53,608 nucleotides of DNA from Lachnospiraceae bacterium (lineage in GTDB: Bacteria > Bacillota > Clostridia > Lachnospirales > Lachnospiraceae), in assembly GCA_022799175.1 (NCBI GenBank), contig JAAWNY010000016.1, forward strand, positions 1 through 53,608. The letters are read 5' to 3'. Position 1 is the stretch's first letter; each line of letters begins with the position of its first letter. Shown here in pieces: positions 33,593-42,786 of this stretch. The notes under the pieces are model-generated. The model had not been told where the DNA came from, made no database searches, and was given only the letters and a program-made list of their open reading frames with translations. The position numbers and the translations under genes are program-made.

Positions 33593-35329
33593 ATGAAGGA
33601 TTACATGAAGATCTATCAGGAGTGGCTGTCGAATCCCTATTTTGACGAAGAGACCAAAGCGGAGCTGCGGGCAATTGCAGGTGATGAGAACGAGATTAAG
33701 GAAAGATTTTATATGGATTTGGAGTTTGGTACGGCAGGTCTCAGGGGAATCATCGGGGCGGGTATCAACCGGATGAATATCTATGTGGTTCGCCGGGCGA
33801 CGCAGGGTCTTGCCAATTACATCATTAAGCAAGGCGGGGCTTTAAAAGGGGTTGCGATTGCTTATGATTCCCGTCGGATGTCACCAGAATTTGCTGATGA
33901 GGCAGCACGGACGCTGGCAGCAAATGGGATCAAAGCATACAAATTTGAGTCTTTGCGTCCAACACCCGAGTTGTCTTTTGCCGTGCGGGAGCTGGGATGT
34001 ATTGCTGGTATTAATGTGACGGCCAGTCATAATCCGCCAGAGTACAATGGTTATAAAGTATATTGGGAAGATGGCGCTCAGTTCACGCCGCCTCATGATA
34101 AAGGGGTGACAGAAGAAGTGCTAGCAATCGAGGATCTGTCTACGGTAAAGACGATGAGCGCTTCTGATGCGAAATCGGCCGGTTTGTATGATGTAATCGG
34201 TGCGGAGATTGATAATAAATATATTGCCAACGTCAAGGCTCAGGTAGTGAATCAGGATGCCATCAACCAGATGCAGGATGATATCAAGATTATCTACACG
34301 CCTCTTCATGGTACGGGTAATATTCCGGTGCGCAGGGTGTTGAAAGAAATAGGGTTTACGCATGTTCACGTAGTTCCGGAACAGGAGTTGCCGGATGGCG
34401 AGTTCCCCACTGTCAGTTATCCGAATCCAGAAGCAGCAGAGGCATTTGCCCTGGGACTGAAGATGGCAAAGGAAATTGATGCCGATTTGGTGTTGGCTAC
34501 GGATCCCGATGCCGATCGTTTGGGTGTGTATGTAAAGGACAGTAAATCCGGAGAGTATATTTCTTTGACAGGGAATATGTCTGGTTCTCTGCTGTGCGAG
34601 TATGTGTTGAGCCAAAAGGAAGCGCAAAAAGCGATTCCGGCAGATGGTGAAGTGGTGAAGTCTATTGTTAGTACGAACCTAATTGATGCAGTGGCGGCTT
34701 CTTATCATTGTAAGCTGGTAGAGTGCCTGACAGGCTTTAAATGGATCGGACAGCAGATTCTGAAAGAGGAGAATACCGGTGTCGGACATTATATGTTTGG
34801 CATGGAGGAGAGTTATGGTTGTTTGATTGGCACTTATGCAAGGGACAAGGATGCCGTATCAGCCAGTGTGGCGCTTTGCGAGGCGGCTGCTTATTATAAG
34901 ACGAAAAATATGACATTGTGGGATGCCATGGTGGCGATGTATGAGAAATATGGTTATTATAAGGATGCCGTGAAATCGATCGGATTGTCCGGTATTGAGG
35001 GTCTGGCAAAGATTCAGTCTATTATGGAGACGTTCCGGAATGATACCCCTGTCGGTTTTGGCGATTATAAGGTGCTTTCGGCCCGTGACTATAAACTGGA
35101 CACGATCAAGGATATGACTACCGGAACCGTGACGCCTACCGGATTGCCTGCCTCCAATGTTCTTTATTATGATATGAATGACAATGCCTGGTTGTGTATT
35201 CGGCCATCCGGAACAGAGCCGAAGATCAAGTTCTATTATGGAGTAAAGGGAGTTTCTCTAGAAGATGCGGATGCAAAATCGGCCGCTTTGGGTGAGGCGC
35301 TGATGGAGGTTGTGAATAAACTTCTGTAA
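33593..35329 (+). CDS. pgcA: Phosphoglucomutase/phosphomannomutase
   Basis: A 578-residue alpha-D-phosphohexomutase interconverting sugar 1- and 6-phosphates. It has FGTAGLRGIIGAGINRMN near the N-terminus, the catalytic phosphoserine loop TASHNPPEYNGYKVYWEDGAQ (about 138-158), the metal loop ATDPDADRLG (about 302), GMEESYGCLIG for sugar recognition and the phosphate-binding RPSGTEPKIKFY near the C-terminus. ATG 33593 follows AGGAGGGAG, so earlier ATGs are not used. The gene is monocistronic, with a promoter at 33475 and a family 2 hairpin downstream. It feeds glycogen and cell-envelope precursors. Confidence 0.95.
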   Translation: MKDYMKIYQEWLSNPYFDEETKAELRAIAGDENEIKERFYMDLEFGTAGLRGIIGAGINRMNIYVVRRATQGLANYIIKQGGALKGVAIAYDSRRMSPEFADEAARTLAANGIKAYKFESLRPTPELSFAVRELGCIAGINVTASHNPPEYNGYKVYWEDGAQFTPPHDKGVTEEVLAIEDLSTVKTMSASDAKSAGLYDVIGAEIDNKYIANVKAQVVNQDAINQMQDDIKIIYTPLHGTGNIPVRRVLKEIGFTHVHVVPEQELPDGEFPTVSYPNPEAAEAFALGLKMAKEIDADLVLATDPDADRLGVYVKDSKSGEYISLTGNMSGSLLCEYVLSQKEAQKAIPADGEVVKSIVSTNLIDAVAASYHCKLVECLTGFKWIGQQILKEENTGVGHYMFGMEESYGCLIGTYARDKDAVSASVALCEAAAYYKTKNMTLWDAMVAMYEKYGYYKDAVKSIGLSGIEGLAKIQSIMETFRNDTPVGFGDYKVLSARDYKLDTIKDMTTGTVTPTGLPASNVLYYDMNDNAWLCIRPSGTEPKIKFYYGVKGVSLEDADAKSAALGEALMEVVNKLL

Positions 35330-35374
35330 AAGGCGATTGGTGCAGCGTAAAGGTTGCGCGGAATCGTATGTGAA

Positions 35375-35485
35375 AATAAAAAGAGCATTGCAAAAGTTCA
35401 TCAGCCATTTTTACATTCTGTGTGCAGGAACCATCCGAACACAGGATATGAAAATGGCTGATGATTTTTTGCAATACTTTCTTTT
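35375..35485. repeat. Family 2 hairpin repeat, copy C (bidirectional terminator)
   Basis: Left arm GCATTGCAAAAGTTCATCAG... and right arm ending CTGATGATTTTTTGCAATAC are complementary with a few mismatches. In the reverse complement the core reads TATCCTGTGTTCGGATGG, nearly that of copy A. It lies between the convergent phosphoglucomutase and thioesterase genes. Confidence 0.8.
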
Positions 35486-35505
35486 GTTTTCTCTGTGGAA
35501 AGCAG

Positions 35506-35886
35506 TTATTCCTGAGAGGGAGGAACGACGATTCCATGAGGCGCACTTTTTCCGTTTTCGTCCGTGTTGACAAACACCACTTGGCAGGTGGCATAAAGGA
35601 TATCGGGACTCAGCATATCGCGGGCTTCTATGGCAAAGGTTAGACTGGTATTGCCGGCTTTTATCAGCTCATATTGAAAACTAAGAATGGTTCCCAGCTC
35701 GGTAGGAGCAAGAAAGCGAAAGTCCTGAACGGCACACATTACCACATGGTCCCGACGACCTAGAGTTTTGGCAACTCCGAAAAAGGCAGCCTCTGTCATC
35801 CAGTCAGTCAATACACCGGAGTATAGGGAGCCGTGATGGTTCATTTGTTCCATTCTTACATAGCGATGGGTAATTGTCTTCATCAT
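35506..35886 (-). CDS. Acyl-CoA thioesterase (hotdog fold)
   Basis: A 126-residue single-hotdog protein. The segment MNHHGSLYSGVLTDWMTEAAF holds the conserved Asn and Gly of the active-site helix and the Thr-Asp pair typical of YciA/BFIT-like thioesterases, followed by the central strands VVMCAVQDFRFLAPTELGTIL. It hydrolyses acyl-CoA; chain preference is not evident. AAGGAGA precedes a double ATG, of which the first is taken. It is transcribed toward the phosphoglucomutase gene. Confidence 0.82.
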   Translation of the reverse strand: MMKTITHRYVRMEQMNHHGSLYSGVLTDWMTEAAFFGVAKTLGRRDHVVMCAVQDFRFLAPTELGTILSFQYELIKAGNTSLTFAIEARDMLSPDILYATCQVVFVNTDENGKSAPHGIVVPPSQE

Positions 35887-36011
35887 GATAGATTCTCCTT
35901 TTTGTTTATGTATTTGGGATTGTATTGTGCGTTAAGGCTATTATACAACGAATGAAATTATCATACAAGCAGGATTGGAACAGGAATATAATAATCCATC
36001 AGTTTCCCCGC

Positions 36012-36040
36012 TTGCATGAGTATGTAAAGTATGCTACAAT
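36012..36040 (+). promoter_or_regulatory. Promoter of threonine synthase
   Basis: TTGCAT (36012-36017), 17 bases, TACAAT (36035-36040) preceded by TGC. I see no T-box or riboswitch in the 80-base leader. Confidence 0.6.
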
Positions 36041-36119
36041 TTACGGGATGAAAAAGAGCCACAGGAATGAAGCAGACGGAAAATAAGTATTTTATTACGA
36101 CTATGACAGAGAGGATCGG

Positions 36120-37616
36120 ATGAGTATGGCGAATTTATCTTATCAGAGTACCAGGGGCGGGGAGTGTGGATTGACGGCTTCTCAGGCGATTTTGAATGGA
36201 TTGGCGGAGGATGGAGGGCTGTATATGCCATCGTTCATTCCAAAGCTGGAGATCTCGATGGACAAACTGGCAGAGATGAGTTATCAGGAGACTGCTTATG
36301 AAGTGATGCGGCTGTTTTTGACGGATTATACAGAGGAAGAACTGAAACACTGCATTAATTCCGCTTATGACAGTAAGTTTGATACGGAAGAGATTGCACC
36401 GTTGCGCGAAGCAGACGGGGCATATTATCTGGAACTGTTTCATGGCAGCACGATCGCATTTAAAGATATGGCATTGTCGATTTTGCCCTATTTGATGACC
36501 ACAGCGGCTAAGAAAAATCATGTGAAGAATGAGATTGTGATTTTGACTGCCACTTCTGGAGACACAGGGAAAGCGGCGATGGCAGGTTTTGCGGATGTAC
36601 CGGGAACGCGGATCCTTGTGTTTTATCCTAAGGGGGGTGTCAGCCGGGTACAAGAGCTGCAGATGGTGACCCAGAAGGGAGACAACACAGCAGTGATAGC
36701 AATTCAGGGTAACTTTGATGATGCCCAGACCGGAGTAAAGAAAATTTTTGGCAATTCAGAATTTGGTAAACGGCTGGCAGAGAAGGGATATCAGCTGTCT
36801 TCAGCTAATTCTATTAATATCGGGAGGCTGGTACCTCAAGTGGTATACTATGTATACGCTTATGCCAAGCTGGTTCAGAAAGGAACGATTAAAAACGGTG
36901 AGGAAATCAACATCACGGTGCCCACAGGCAACTTTGGAAATATTCTGGCGGCTTATTTGGCAAAACAGATGGGTTTGCCGGTGAAGACGCTGATTTGTGC
37001 TTCCAATGAGAATAAAGTATTATATGACTTTTTCCAGACAGGTACTTATGATAAGAGGCGGGAATTTATACTGACTAGTTCTCCCTCTATGGATATTTTA
37101 ATTTCCAGCAATCTGGAAAGGCTGATTTATGTAAGCGCTGGTTGCGACGCAGAGGTGAACCGGGGGTTGATGGAAGAACTGGGGAAGACGGGAGCTTATT
37201 CAATAACCGAAGCGATGCGGACAAAGATGGCAGACTTTGTGGGAGGTTATGCCACAGAATCGGAAAACGGAGCGGAGATCAAAAGGTTGTTTGATGCCAC
37301 AGGCTATATGATCGATACGCATACGGGAGTGGCCTCCACCGTTTATCGGAAGTATGTTGCTGAGACCGGGGATTTAACTCCGACAGTGATTGCATCCACC
37401 GCAAGCCCGTATAAATTTTCTCATAGTGTTATGGAAGCCGTGTATGGAGACCAGGGAGATAAAGATGAATTCACTATCATTGATGATTTGTGCAAAGTAA
37501 CCGGTGTGGCAGTGCCTCAGGCAGTAGAGGAAATCCGGAATGCAGAGATCCGGCATAAGAGAGTGTGTGATGCCGAAACGATGGAGAGTACGGTAGCAGA
37601 GATTTTGGGACTGTGA
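36120..37616 (+). CDS. thrC: Threonine synthase
   Basis: A 498-residue PLP enzyme converting O-phosphohomoserine to threonine. It has the long-form N-terminus (STRGGECGLTASQAILNGLAEDGGLYMPSF), the PLP-binding lysine in LFHGSTIAFKDMALSILP (about residue 113), TATSGDTGKAAMAGF, the phosphate-binding VPTGNFGNILAAYLA and the C-terminal ASTASPYKFSHSVMEA. Length fits the class of yeast/E. coli type enzymes (about 430-510). ATG 36120 follows AGAGAGGA; ATG 36126 is a near alternative. The gene appears monocistronic. Confidence 0.95.
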   Translation: MSMANLSYQSTRGGECGLTASQAILNGLAEDGGLYMPSFIPKLEISMDKLAEMSYQETAYEVMRLFLTDYTEEELKHCINSAYDSKFDTEEIAPLREADGAYYLELFHGSTIAFKDMALSILPYLMTTAAKKNHVKNEIVILTATSGDTGKAAMAGFADVPGTRILVFYPKGGVSRVQELQMVTQKGDNTAVIAIQGNFDDAQTGVKKIFGNSEFGKRLAEKGYQLSSANSINIGRLVPQVVYYVYAYAKLVQKGTIKNGEEINITVPTGNFGNILAAYLAKQMGLPVKTLICASNENKVLYDFFQTGTYDKRREFILTSSPSMDILISSNLERLIYVSAGCDAEVNRGLMEELGKTGAYSITEAMRTKMADFVGGYATESENGAEIKRLFDATGYMIDTHTGVASTVYRKYVAETGDLTPTVIASTASPYKFSHSVMEAVYGDQGDKDEFTIIDDLCKVTGVAVPQAVEEIRNAEIRHKRVCDAETMESTVAEILGL

Positions 37617-37760
37617 CTCTGTAGAAGAATCGATAAAAAGATTGTGAAAAGTAACACTATCCAAACAGCAAAAAGTGCGTTATAATAAGACAAGCTGCAG
37701 CTTTCGTCTTTGGATGAGAGTTGCTAGGGAGAGCATAAATAACGAAACGGAGGGTATGAA

Positions 37761-38624
37761 ATGTTAGTATCTGCAACAGAAATGCTGAAAAAAGCAAAAG
37801 CGGGACATTATGCGGTAGGTCAGTTTAATATCAACAATCTGGAGTGGACCAAGTCCATTTTAGCTACTGCACAGGAGTTGAATTCCCCGGTGATTTTGGG
37901 TGTGTCCGAGGGTGCCGGCAAGTATATGACAGGTTATAAAACGGTAGCAGCTATGGTGGAGGCGATGATTGAGGAGATGAATATCACTGTCCCGGTGGCT
38001 TTGCACCTGGATCATGGCAGCTATGAGGGATGCTATAAGTGCATCAAGGCAGGATTTTCTTCTATTATGTTTGATGGTTCCCATTATCCGATTGAAGAGA
38101 ATGTAGAGAAGACGAAAGAATTGGTAAAGGTTGCTCATGCGATGGGACTTTCTATCGAGGCTGAGGTTGGTTCCATCGGTGGTGAGGAAGACGGCGTTGT
38201 CGGCATGGGTGAGTGTGCGGATCCCAATGAGTGCAAGGCGATTGCTGATTTGGGAATTGATTTCCTGGCAGCAGGTATCGGTAATATTCATGGCAAATAT
38301 CCGGACAACTGGCAGGGGCTGAGTTTTGACACCTTGGCAGCGATTCAGGAAAAGACGGGGGAGATGCCTCTGGTGTTGCATGGAGGTACCGGTATTCCGG
38401 CAGATATGATCAAAAAGGCGATTGATCTGGGAGTGGCGAAGATCAATGTGAATACTGAGTGCCAGCTGTCCTTTGCAGCGGCTACTCGTGAGTACATCGA
38501 GGCTGGTAAGGATCAGCAGGGCAAGGGTTTTGACCCAAGAAAACTGTTAGCTCCTGGTGCTGCTGCTATCAAAGAGACCGTGAAAGAGAAGATGGAGCTC
38601 TTTGGATCTGTTGGTAAGGCTTAA
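37761..38624 (+). CDS. fba: Class II fructose-bisphosphate aldolase
   Basis: A 287-residue zinc aldolase splitting fructose-1,6-bisphosphate in glycolysis. The zinc ligands lie in HLDHGS (about residue 82), GNIHGKYP (about 179) and VLHGGTG (about 207). Other family motifs are GQFNINNLEW, SVMFDGSHYP-like SSIMFDGSHYP, EAEVGSIGGEEDG and KINVNTECQ. An excellent AACGGAGGG site precedes the ATG, and TATAAT at 37681 gives a -10. The very abundant glycolytic role fits the strong signals. A 20-bp terminator stem follows. A tagatose- or ketose-bisphosphate aldolase is possible but less likely. Confidence 0.92.
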   Translation: MLVSATEMLKKAKAGHYAVGQFNINNLEWTKSILATAQELNSPVILGVSEGAGKYMTGYKTVAAMVEAMIEEMNITVPVALHLDHGSYEGCYKCIKAGFSSIMFDGSHYPIEENVEKTKELVKVAHAMGLSIEAEVGSIGGEEDGVVGMGECADPNECKAIADLGIDFLAAGIGNIHGKYPDNWQGLSFDTLAAIQEKTGEMPLVLHGGTGIPADMIKKAIDLGVAKINVNTECQLSFAAATREYIEAGKDQQGKGFDPRKLLAPGAAAIKETVKEKMELFGSVGKA

Positions 38625-38641
38625 GAGACTGATTAAGATAT

Positions 38642-38684
38642 AAAATATGGGGGATTCTTTTTCTAAAAGAATCCCCCATATTTT
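38642..38684 (+). terminator. Terminator after the aldolase gene
   Basis: AAAATATGGGGGATTCTTTT and its exact complement AAAAGAATCCCCCATATTTT form a perfect 20-bp stem with a 3-base loop. A-run and T-run make it bidirectional. Confidence 0.92.
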
Positions 38685-38786
38685 ATGGCATAAAGTGAAT
38701 ATCATCTGCCGAAATGACGTTTTTTTTGCTACAATGGCAGGAAAATCCAGCAAACAGACTAAAATGAAGAAAAAGTAAAAAAGTGC

Positions 38787-38868
38787 TTGCATTTTTGTAA
38801 TGGATGGTTTATTTTAATAGAGAACAAAGGTGTTCTTCCTTTTATGGCAAGGAAGGGCGCCTTTTCTG
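38787..38868 (+). promoter_or_regulatory. Possible promoter and leader attenuator of glutamine synthetase
   Basis: TTGCAT (38787) with an AT-rich -10 near 38810 would start RNA close to 38820. The leader can form AAAGGTG..CTTCCTT paired with AAGGAAG..CGCCTTTT, a terminator-like stem. It can alternatively form a small 5' hairpin AGAAC-AAAGGT-GTTCT that uses part of the same arm. The hexaloop has A at 1 and G at 4, as in ANTAR-protein targets, but the second ANTAR hairpin is not clear. The remaining bases of 38685-38928 show no gene. Confidence 0.4.
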
Positions 38869-38928
38869 CTTTTGCGGACGGGCATGCCTCGCAAACAGTT
38901 GTATTCCAGGGAGAGGAAGGGATTATTT

Positions 38929-41046
38929 ATGAGTGAGATCGTAAAAATTACAGAAATATTTGGTAAAAATGTGTTTAATGAGGTAGTGATGAAGGAACGT
39001 TTACCAAAAAGTGTTTTTAAAAAGATGAAGAAAACGATCGAGGATGGGGCAGAGCTGGATCCATCGATTGCGGATGTAGTGGCGCATGCCATGAAAGAAT
39101 GGGCGATAGAGCGGGGAGCTACCCATTATACCCACTGGTTTCAACCATTGACCGGGGTGACGGCGGAAAAGCACGATTCCTTTATTTCAACTCCGGATGC
39201 AGAAGGGCGGGTGATTATGGAGTTTTCTGGCAAAGAGCTGATCAAGGGAGAACCGGATGCGTCTTCCTTTCCTTCTGGTGGTTTGCGGGCGACCTTTGAA
39301 GCCCGGGGCTATACAGCCTGGGACTGCACTTCTCCGGCGTTTCTGCGGGAAGATGCGATTGGGGTGACTCTTTGTATTCCCACAGCATTCTGTTCCTACA
39401 AAGGAGAGGCGTTGGATCAGAAAACGCCACTTTTGCGTTCTATGCAAGCGATTGATGCACAGGCATTACGGATTATGCGTCTGTTTGGTAACACCACGGC
39501 GAAACGGGTATGTCCATCGGTGGGACCGGAGCAGGAGTACTTTTTAGTGGATCGGGCGAAATATTTACAGAGAAAGGATCTGATTTATGCGGGGAGAACC
39601 TTATTTGGCGCTATGCCGCCGAAAGGACAGGAACTGGAAGATCACTATTTTGGAGCGATTCGAGAGCGAATAGGTTCTTATATGAAAGAAGTGAACGAGG
39701 AGCTGTGGAAACTGGGAGTGACGGCAAAGACTCAGCATAATGAAGTTGCTCCGGCGCAGCATGAGCTAGCTCCGATTTACGATCAAGTAAATCTGGCAGT
39801 GGACCACAATCAAATGGTGATGGAGACTTTGAAAAAGGTAGCCGGGCGTCATGGTCTGACCTGTTTACTCCATGAGAAGCCTTTTGCAGGGGTGAACGGT
39901 TCTGGTAAGCATAATAACTGGTCTTTGACTTCTGATGATGGAGTGAATCTGCTGAGTCCGGGAGAAACGCCTCATGAAAATATTCAGTTTTTGCTAGTTT
40001 TGGGATGTGTTTTGAAAGCGGTGGATATTTATGCAGATTTGCTGCGGGAATCGGCAGCAGATGTGGGAAATGATCACCGCTTAGGAGCCAATGAAGCGCC
40101 GCCGGCTATTATTTCCGTATTTTTGGGAGAGCAGTTGGAGGATGTAATCGATCAGCTTTGCAGCACTGGAGAGGCGACACATTCTAAGAAGGGCGGTACC
40201 CTGAGAACAGGGGTGGCTACTTTGCCGGATTTGGATAAAGATGCCACAGACCGGAACCGCACTTCGCCTTTTGCCTTTACGGGCAATAAATTTGAGTTTC
40301 GTATGGTGGGCTCTGCAGATTCTATTGCACCACCGAATGTGGTTTTGAATACGATTGTGGCAGAGGCATTTAAAGAAGCAGCGGATGAACTGGAAAAGGC
40401 AGAGGATTTTGATACGGCAGTCCATAATTTGATTAAAAAGTTGCTGAGGGACCATAAACGAATCATTTTCAACGGGAATGGCTATTCGGACGCCTGGGTT
40501 GAGGAGGCGGAGAAACGAGGACTTCCTAATATTCGTTCTATGGTAGAAGCGATTCCGGCGTTGACTACAGAAAAAGCAGTAAGGTTGTATGAGGAATTTG
40601 GAGTATTTACCCGGGCGGAGTTGGAGTCTCGCGCGGAGGTCGAGTATGAAGCGTATTCCAAAGTGATTAATATCGAGGCCCGAACCATGATAGATATGGC
40701 GAGTAAACAGATCATTCCGGCGGCGATCAAATATACCACAGAGCTGGCCCATTCTTTGAATGCAGTAAAGGCAGCATGTCCGGAGGCAGACAGCAGTGTG
40801 CAGACAGAGCTGTTGACAGAAACTTCAGCATTGCTGTCCGATATGAAAGTGGCGCTGGCAGCACTGACCGACATTACGGAAAAATGTGGTAAAATGGAAG
40901 AAGGAAAAGCCAAAGCTCATGCATATCATGATGAAGTAGTACCAGCTATGGCAGAACTGCGGACGCCGGCAGATCGGTTGGAGATGATCGTGGATAAGGA
41001 GCTGTGGCCGTTCCCAAGCTATGGAGATTTGATTTTCGAGGTGTAG
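38929..41046 (+). CDS. glnN: Glutamine synthetase type III
   Basis: A 705-residue GSIII, the large clostridial/bacteroidal form (about 700 residues). It starts [20 protein letters not shown] with AGGAAGGGA upstream; an earlier in-frame start at 38830 lies in the leader. Signature segments are [22 protein letters not shown], the Glu-rich metal site [30 protein letters not shown], the ATP-binding [12 protein letters not shown] and [15 protein letters not shown]. It ligates ammonia to glutamate. It is monocistronic, with a possible attenuator in the leader. No other nitrogen-control gene lies nearby. Confidence 0.95.
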   Translation: MSEIVKITEIFGKNVFNEVVMKERLPKSVFKKMKKTIEDGAELDPSIADVVAHAMKEWAIERGATHYTHWFQPLTGVTAEKHDSFISTPDAEGRVIMEFSGKELIKGEPDASSFPSGGLRATFEARGYTAWDCTSPAFLREDAIGVTLCIPTAFCSYKGEALDQKTPLLRSMQAIDAQALRIMRLFGNTTAKRVCPSVGPEQEYFLVDRAKYLQRKDLIYAGRTLFGAMPPKGQELEDHYFGAIRERIGSYMKEVNEELWKLGVTAKTQHNEVAPAQHELAPIYDQVNLAVDHNQMVMETLKKVAGRHGLTCLLHEKPFAGVNGSGKHNNWSLTSDDGVNLLSPGETPHENIQFLLVLGCVLKAVDIYADLLRESAADVGNDHRLGANEAPPAIISVFLGEQLEDVIDQLCSTGEATHSKKGGTLRTGVATLPDLDKDATDRNRTSPFAFTGNKFEFRMVGSADSIAPPNVVLNTIVAEAFKEAADELEKAEDFDTAVHNLIKKLLRDHKRIIFNGNGYSDAWVEEAEKRGLPNIRSMVEAIPALTTEKAVRLYEEFGVFTRAELESRAEVEYEAYSKVINIEARTMIDMASKQIIPAAIKYTTELAHSLNAVKAACPEADSSVQTELLTETSALLSDMKVALAALTDITEKCGKMEEGKAKAHAYHDEVVPAMAELRTPADRLEMIVDKELWPFPSYGDLIFEV

Positions 41047-41065
41047 AGATCGCTGCCTCCAACAT

Positions 41066-41332
41066 CATGCCATTTAAATAAAAAACAAGAAAAGCAGCCA
41101 AGGAAAAGAGGAGAAAAGCAACCAGAAATCGTCTGCGATATTTTGACTTTGTAGAGATTTAGAAGTCCTTAAATCCCTGAATTGAGCGTTGAAACGAAAA
41201 TATACATTGTTTGAACGAAGTGAGTTTGTATATTTTCGTTTCCTTATCTTAATGACATTGGACGATTTCCGGTTGTTTTTTTCCTCTTTTCCTTGGCGTA
41301 CCTTTTGTCACTGCTTATCTAAATGATATTAG
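41066..41332. repeat. Family 1 long palindromic repeat, copy 3 (inverted, internally deleted)
   Basis: The reverse complement of the central part matches copy 2 (for example TCTAAATCTC... and GACTTTGTAGAG). Ends TGCCATTTAAATA (41069) and TATCTAAATGATA (about 41317-41329) are the terminal repeats. Outer arms CAAGGAAAAGAGG and CCTCTTTTCCTTG pair. One arm lacks about 70 bases and instead carries TTATCTTAATGACATTGG, which resembles an element end. It fills most of the 41047-41450 gap; the rest is the lacI promoter. Confidence 0.8.
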
Positions 41333-41379
41333 TTACCTCTCTCCTCTTATGTTTATTGCGAAATGTTTCTTCCTTAATA

Positions 41380-41420
41380 TTGACATATTTAAGTGATTTA
41401 AATATAATATAAGTTACTTA
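41380..41420 (+). promoter_or_regulatory. lacI promoter with two overlapping operators
   Basis: TTGACA (41380-41385), 17 bases, TATAAT (41403-41408). ATTTAA-N5-TTAAAT (41387-41403) fills the spacer and TAAGT-T-ACTTA (41410-41420) covers the start point. Related palindromes lie at 42653 and 42680 ahead of the sugar transporter operon. This points to autorepression by the LacI protein. Confidence 0.75.
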
Positions 41421-41450
41421 AATAATATTAAAAATAGATGGGGAGTTAAG

Positions 41451-42470
41451 ATGAAAAAGTCGGTACGCTTATCGGATATTGCGGAAAAACTGCAGGTGAG
41501 TACGGTGACGGTGTCCAATGCTCTGTCAGGGCAGAAGGGAGTCAGTGAAGAGCTGCGGAACAGGATAAAGCAGGTGGCAGCAGAGATGGGATACCAGACA
41601 CGGGGAACGGGCGGGACCAATGGCAAGAAAATCCTTAATGTGGGAGTGATTATTGGAGAAAAGTATCTGGGCCCTTATCCTTCTTATTATTGGAAAGTCT
41701 ATCAGGAACTGTCATTGATTGCCGGTCTCCATAGTTGCGTGATTCTTTTTGAAGTGTTGCGCCACGAGCGGGAGGCGGCGATGGAATTGCCATTATTTGC
41801 GATGGAGCAACAGATTCAGGGATTGATTGTGATCGGGGAGATTGGCCGGGAATATATGGAGTTTTTAGATCATCAGACAGATATTCCTGTTGTGATGGTG
41901 GATTTTATGATGCAGGGTTTGCACTGCCCTTCGGTGATGGCGGACAACTATTATGGAATGTACAAAATGGTGAATTATCTGATTCAGCAGGGACACAAAG
42001 AGATTGCCTATGTGGGGACGTTGATGGCAAGCAATAGCATTACAGATCGGTATTTTGGATATCGGAAAGCTTTGCTGGAGAATGGATTGGAAATGAATCC
42101 GGACTGGGTGATCGAGGACCGTACCATGGAAGGACAGATTGGTAATATTCGTTTGCCCGAGCGGATGCCGACAGCATTTGCCTGTAATTGCGATTTGACA
42201 GCCAGTGAGTTGGTGAATCTCCTAAAGAGTCGGGGATACCGGATTCCTGAGGACATTTCTATTGTGGGATTTGATAATTATCTTTTTGAAGGATTATGTG
42301 ATATTACGATTACCAGCTATGAGGTGGATATTAAGGAGATGGTAAGGTGCGCCATTAAGATTGTGGCGGCATTAGCAGAGCATGGAAATGCTCCGGTAGA
42401 TATGAGGCTGGTATCGGGAACTGTGGTGGTAAAAGAGAGTGTTCGCAATCTCAATGGATGTTGGGATTGA
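41451..42470 (+). CDS. LacI-family transcriptional regulator of the mannan locus
   Basis: A 339-residue LacI/GalR repressor: N-terminal HTH (residues about 4-26, VRLSDIAEKLQVSTVTVSNAL; hinge to about 58) and a periplasmic-binding-type sugar domain (about 65-335) with IPVVMVDFMMQG, HKEIAYVGTLMA and SIVGFDNYLFEGLCDITITSYEVD. ATG 41451 follows GGGGAG. Position, operators at its own promoter and operators before the transporter genes all indicate that it controls the mannan-oligosaccharide operon, with a sugar as inducer. A terminator follows at 42543. Confidence 0.9.
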   Translation: MKKSVRLSDIAEKLQVSTVTVSNALSGQKGVSEELRNRIKQVAAEMGYQTRGTGGTNGKKILNVGVIIGEKYLGPYPSYYWKVYQELSLIAGLHSCVILFEVLRHEREAAMELPLFAMEQQIQGLIVIGEIGREYMEFLDHQTDIPVVMVDFMMQGLHCPSVMADNYYGMYKMVNYLIQQGHKEIAYVGTLMASNSITDRYFGYRKALLENGLEMNPDWVIEDRTMEGQIGNIRLPERMPTAFACNCDLTASELVNLLKSRGYRIPEDISIVGFDNYLFEGLCDITITSYEVDIKEMVRCAIKIVAALAEHGNAPVDMRLVSGTVVVKESVRNLNGCWD

Positions 42471-42542
42471 TGGATGTTGGGATTTGAGAATGTTTGAGTT
42501 TGCGGAAAATCAGAATTAAAAGAAAACATTTATAGCGAAATG

Positions 42543-42576
42543 AGAAGTCTTTTGGGTTTAAGGACTTCTTTTTTTG
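42543..42576 (+). terminator. Terminator after lacI
   Basis: AGAAGTC (42543-42549), loop, GACTTCT (42563-42569), then seven T's. Confidence 0.85.
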
Positions 42577-42652
42577 TGCATTTTTTGAGAAGAATAATAG
42601 GAAAAACGATATTAAGATTGAGAAAAAGAGAAAACATAAAGAAAATTAAATA

Positions 42653-42696
42653 TATTTAAGTTAAATAAATGAAATTAAATTAAGTTAAATACTTAA
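42653..42696. promoter_or_regulatory. LacI-type operators upstream of the sugar ABC operon
   Basis: TATTTAA-G-TTAAATA (42653-42667) is a perfect palindrome. TTAAGT-TAAAT-ACTTAA (42680-42696) is a second. Both share the TTAAGT core with the sites at the lacI promoter. They lie about 95-130 bases upstream of the promoter at 42787, so looping to further AT-rich sites near the promoter is possible. Confidence 0.6.
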
Positions 42697-42786
42697 AATA
42701 AAGGGTAGATTATTGTGCATTATAGATATAATAAAGAATAAAAATAGTGTAATATTAACGAAAATAGGAAAAATCTCGTTTTTCTA

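Noticed and set aside
14609-35485. Family 2 hairpins as a CRISPR or integron-type array
   Set aside because: The copies are single, kilobases apart and placed after stop codons; there is no array, spacer pattern or associated gene.
38839-38860. Second ANTAR-type hairpin in the glnN leader
   Set aside because: The loop (TTATGGC) has seven bases and lacks A at position 1, so the dual-hairpin model is not met.
40081-40752. 223-codon minus-strand frame within glnN
   Set aside because: Antisense shadow with no start signals.
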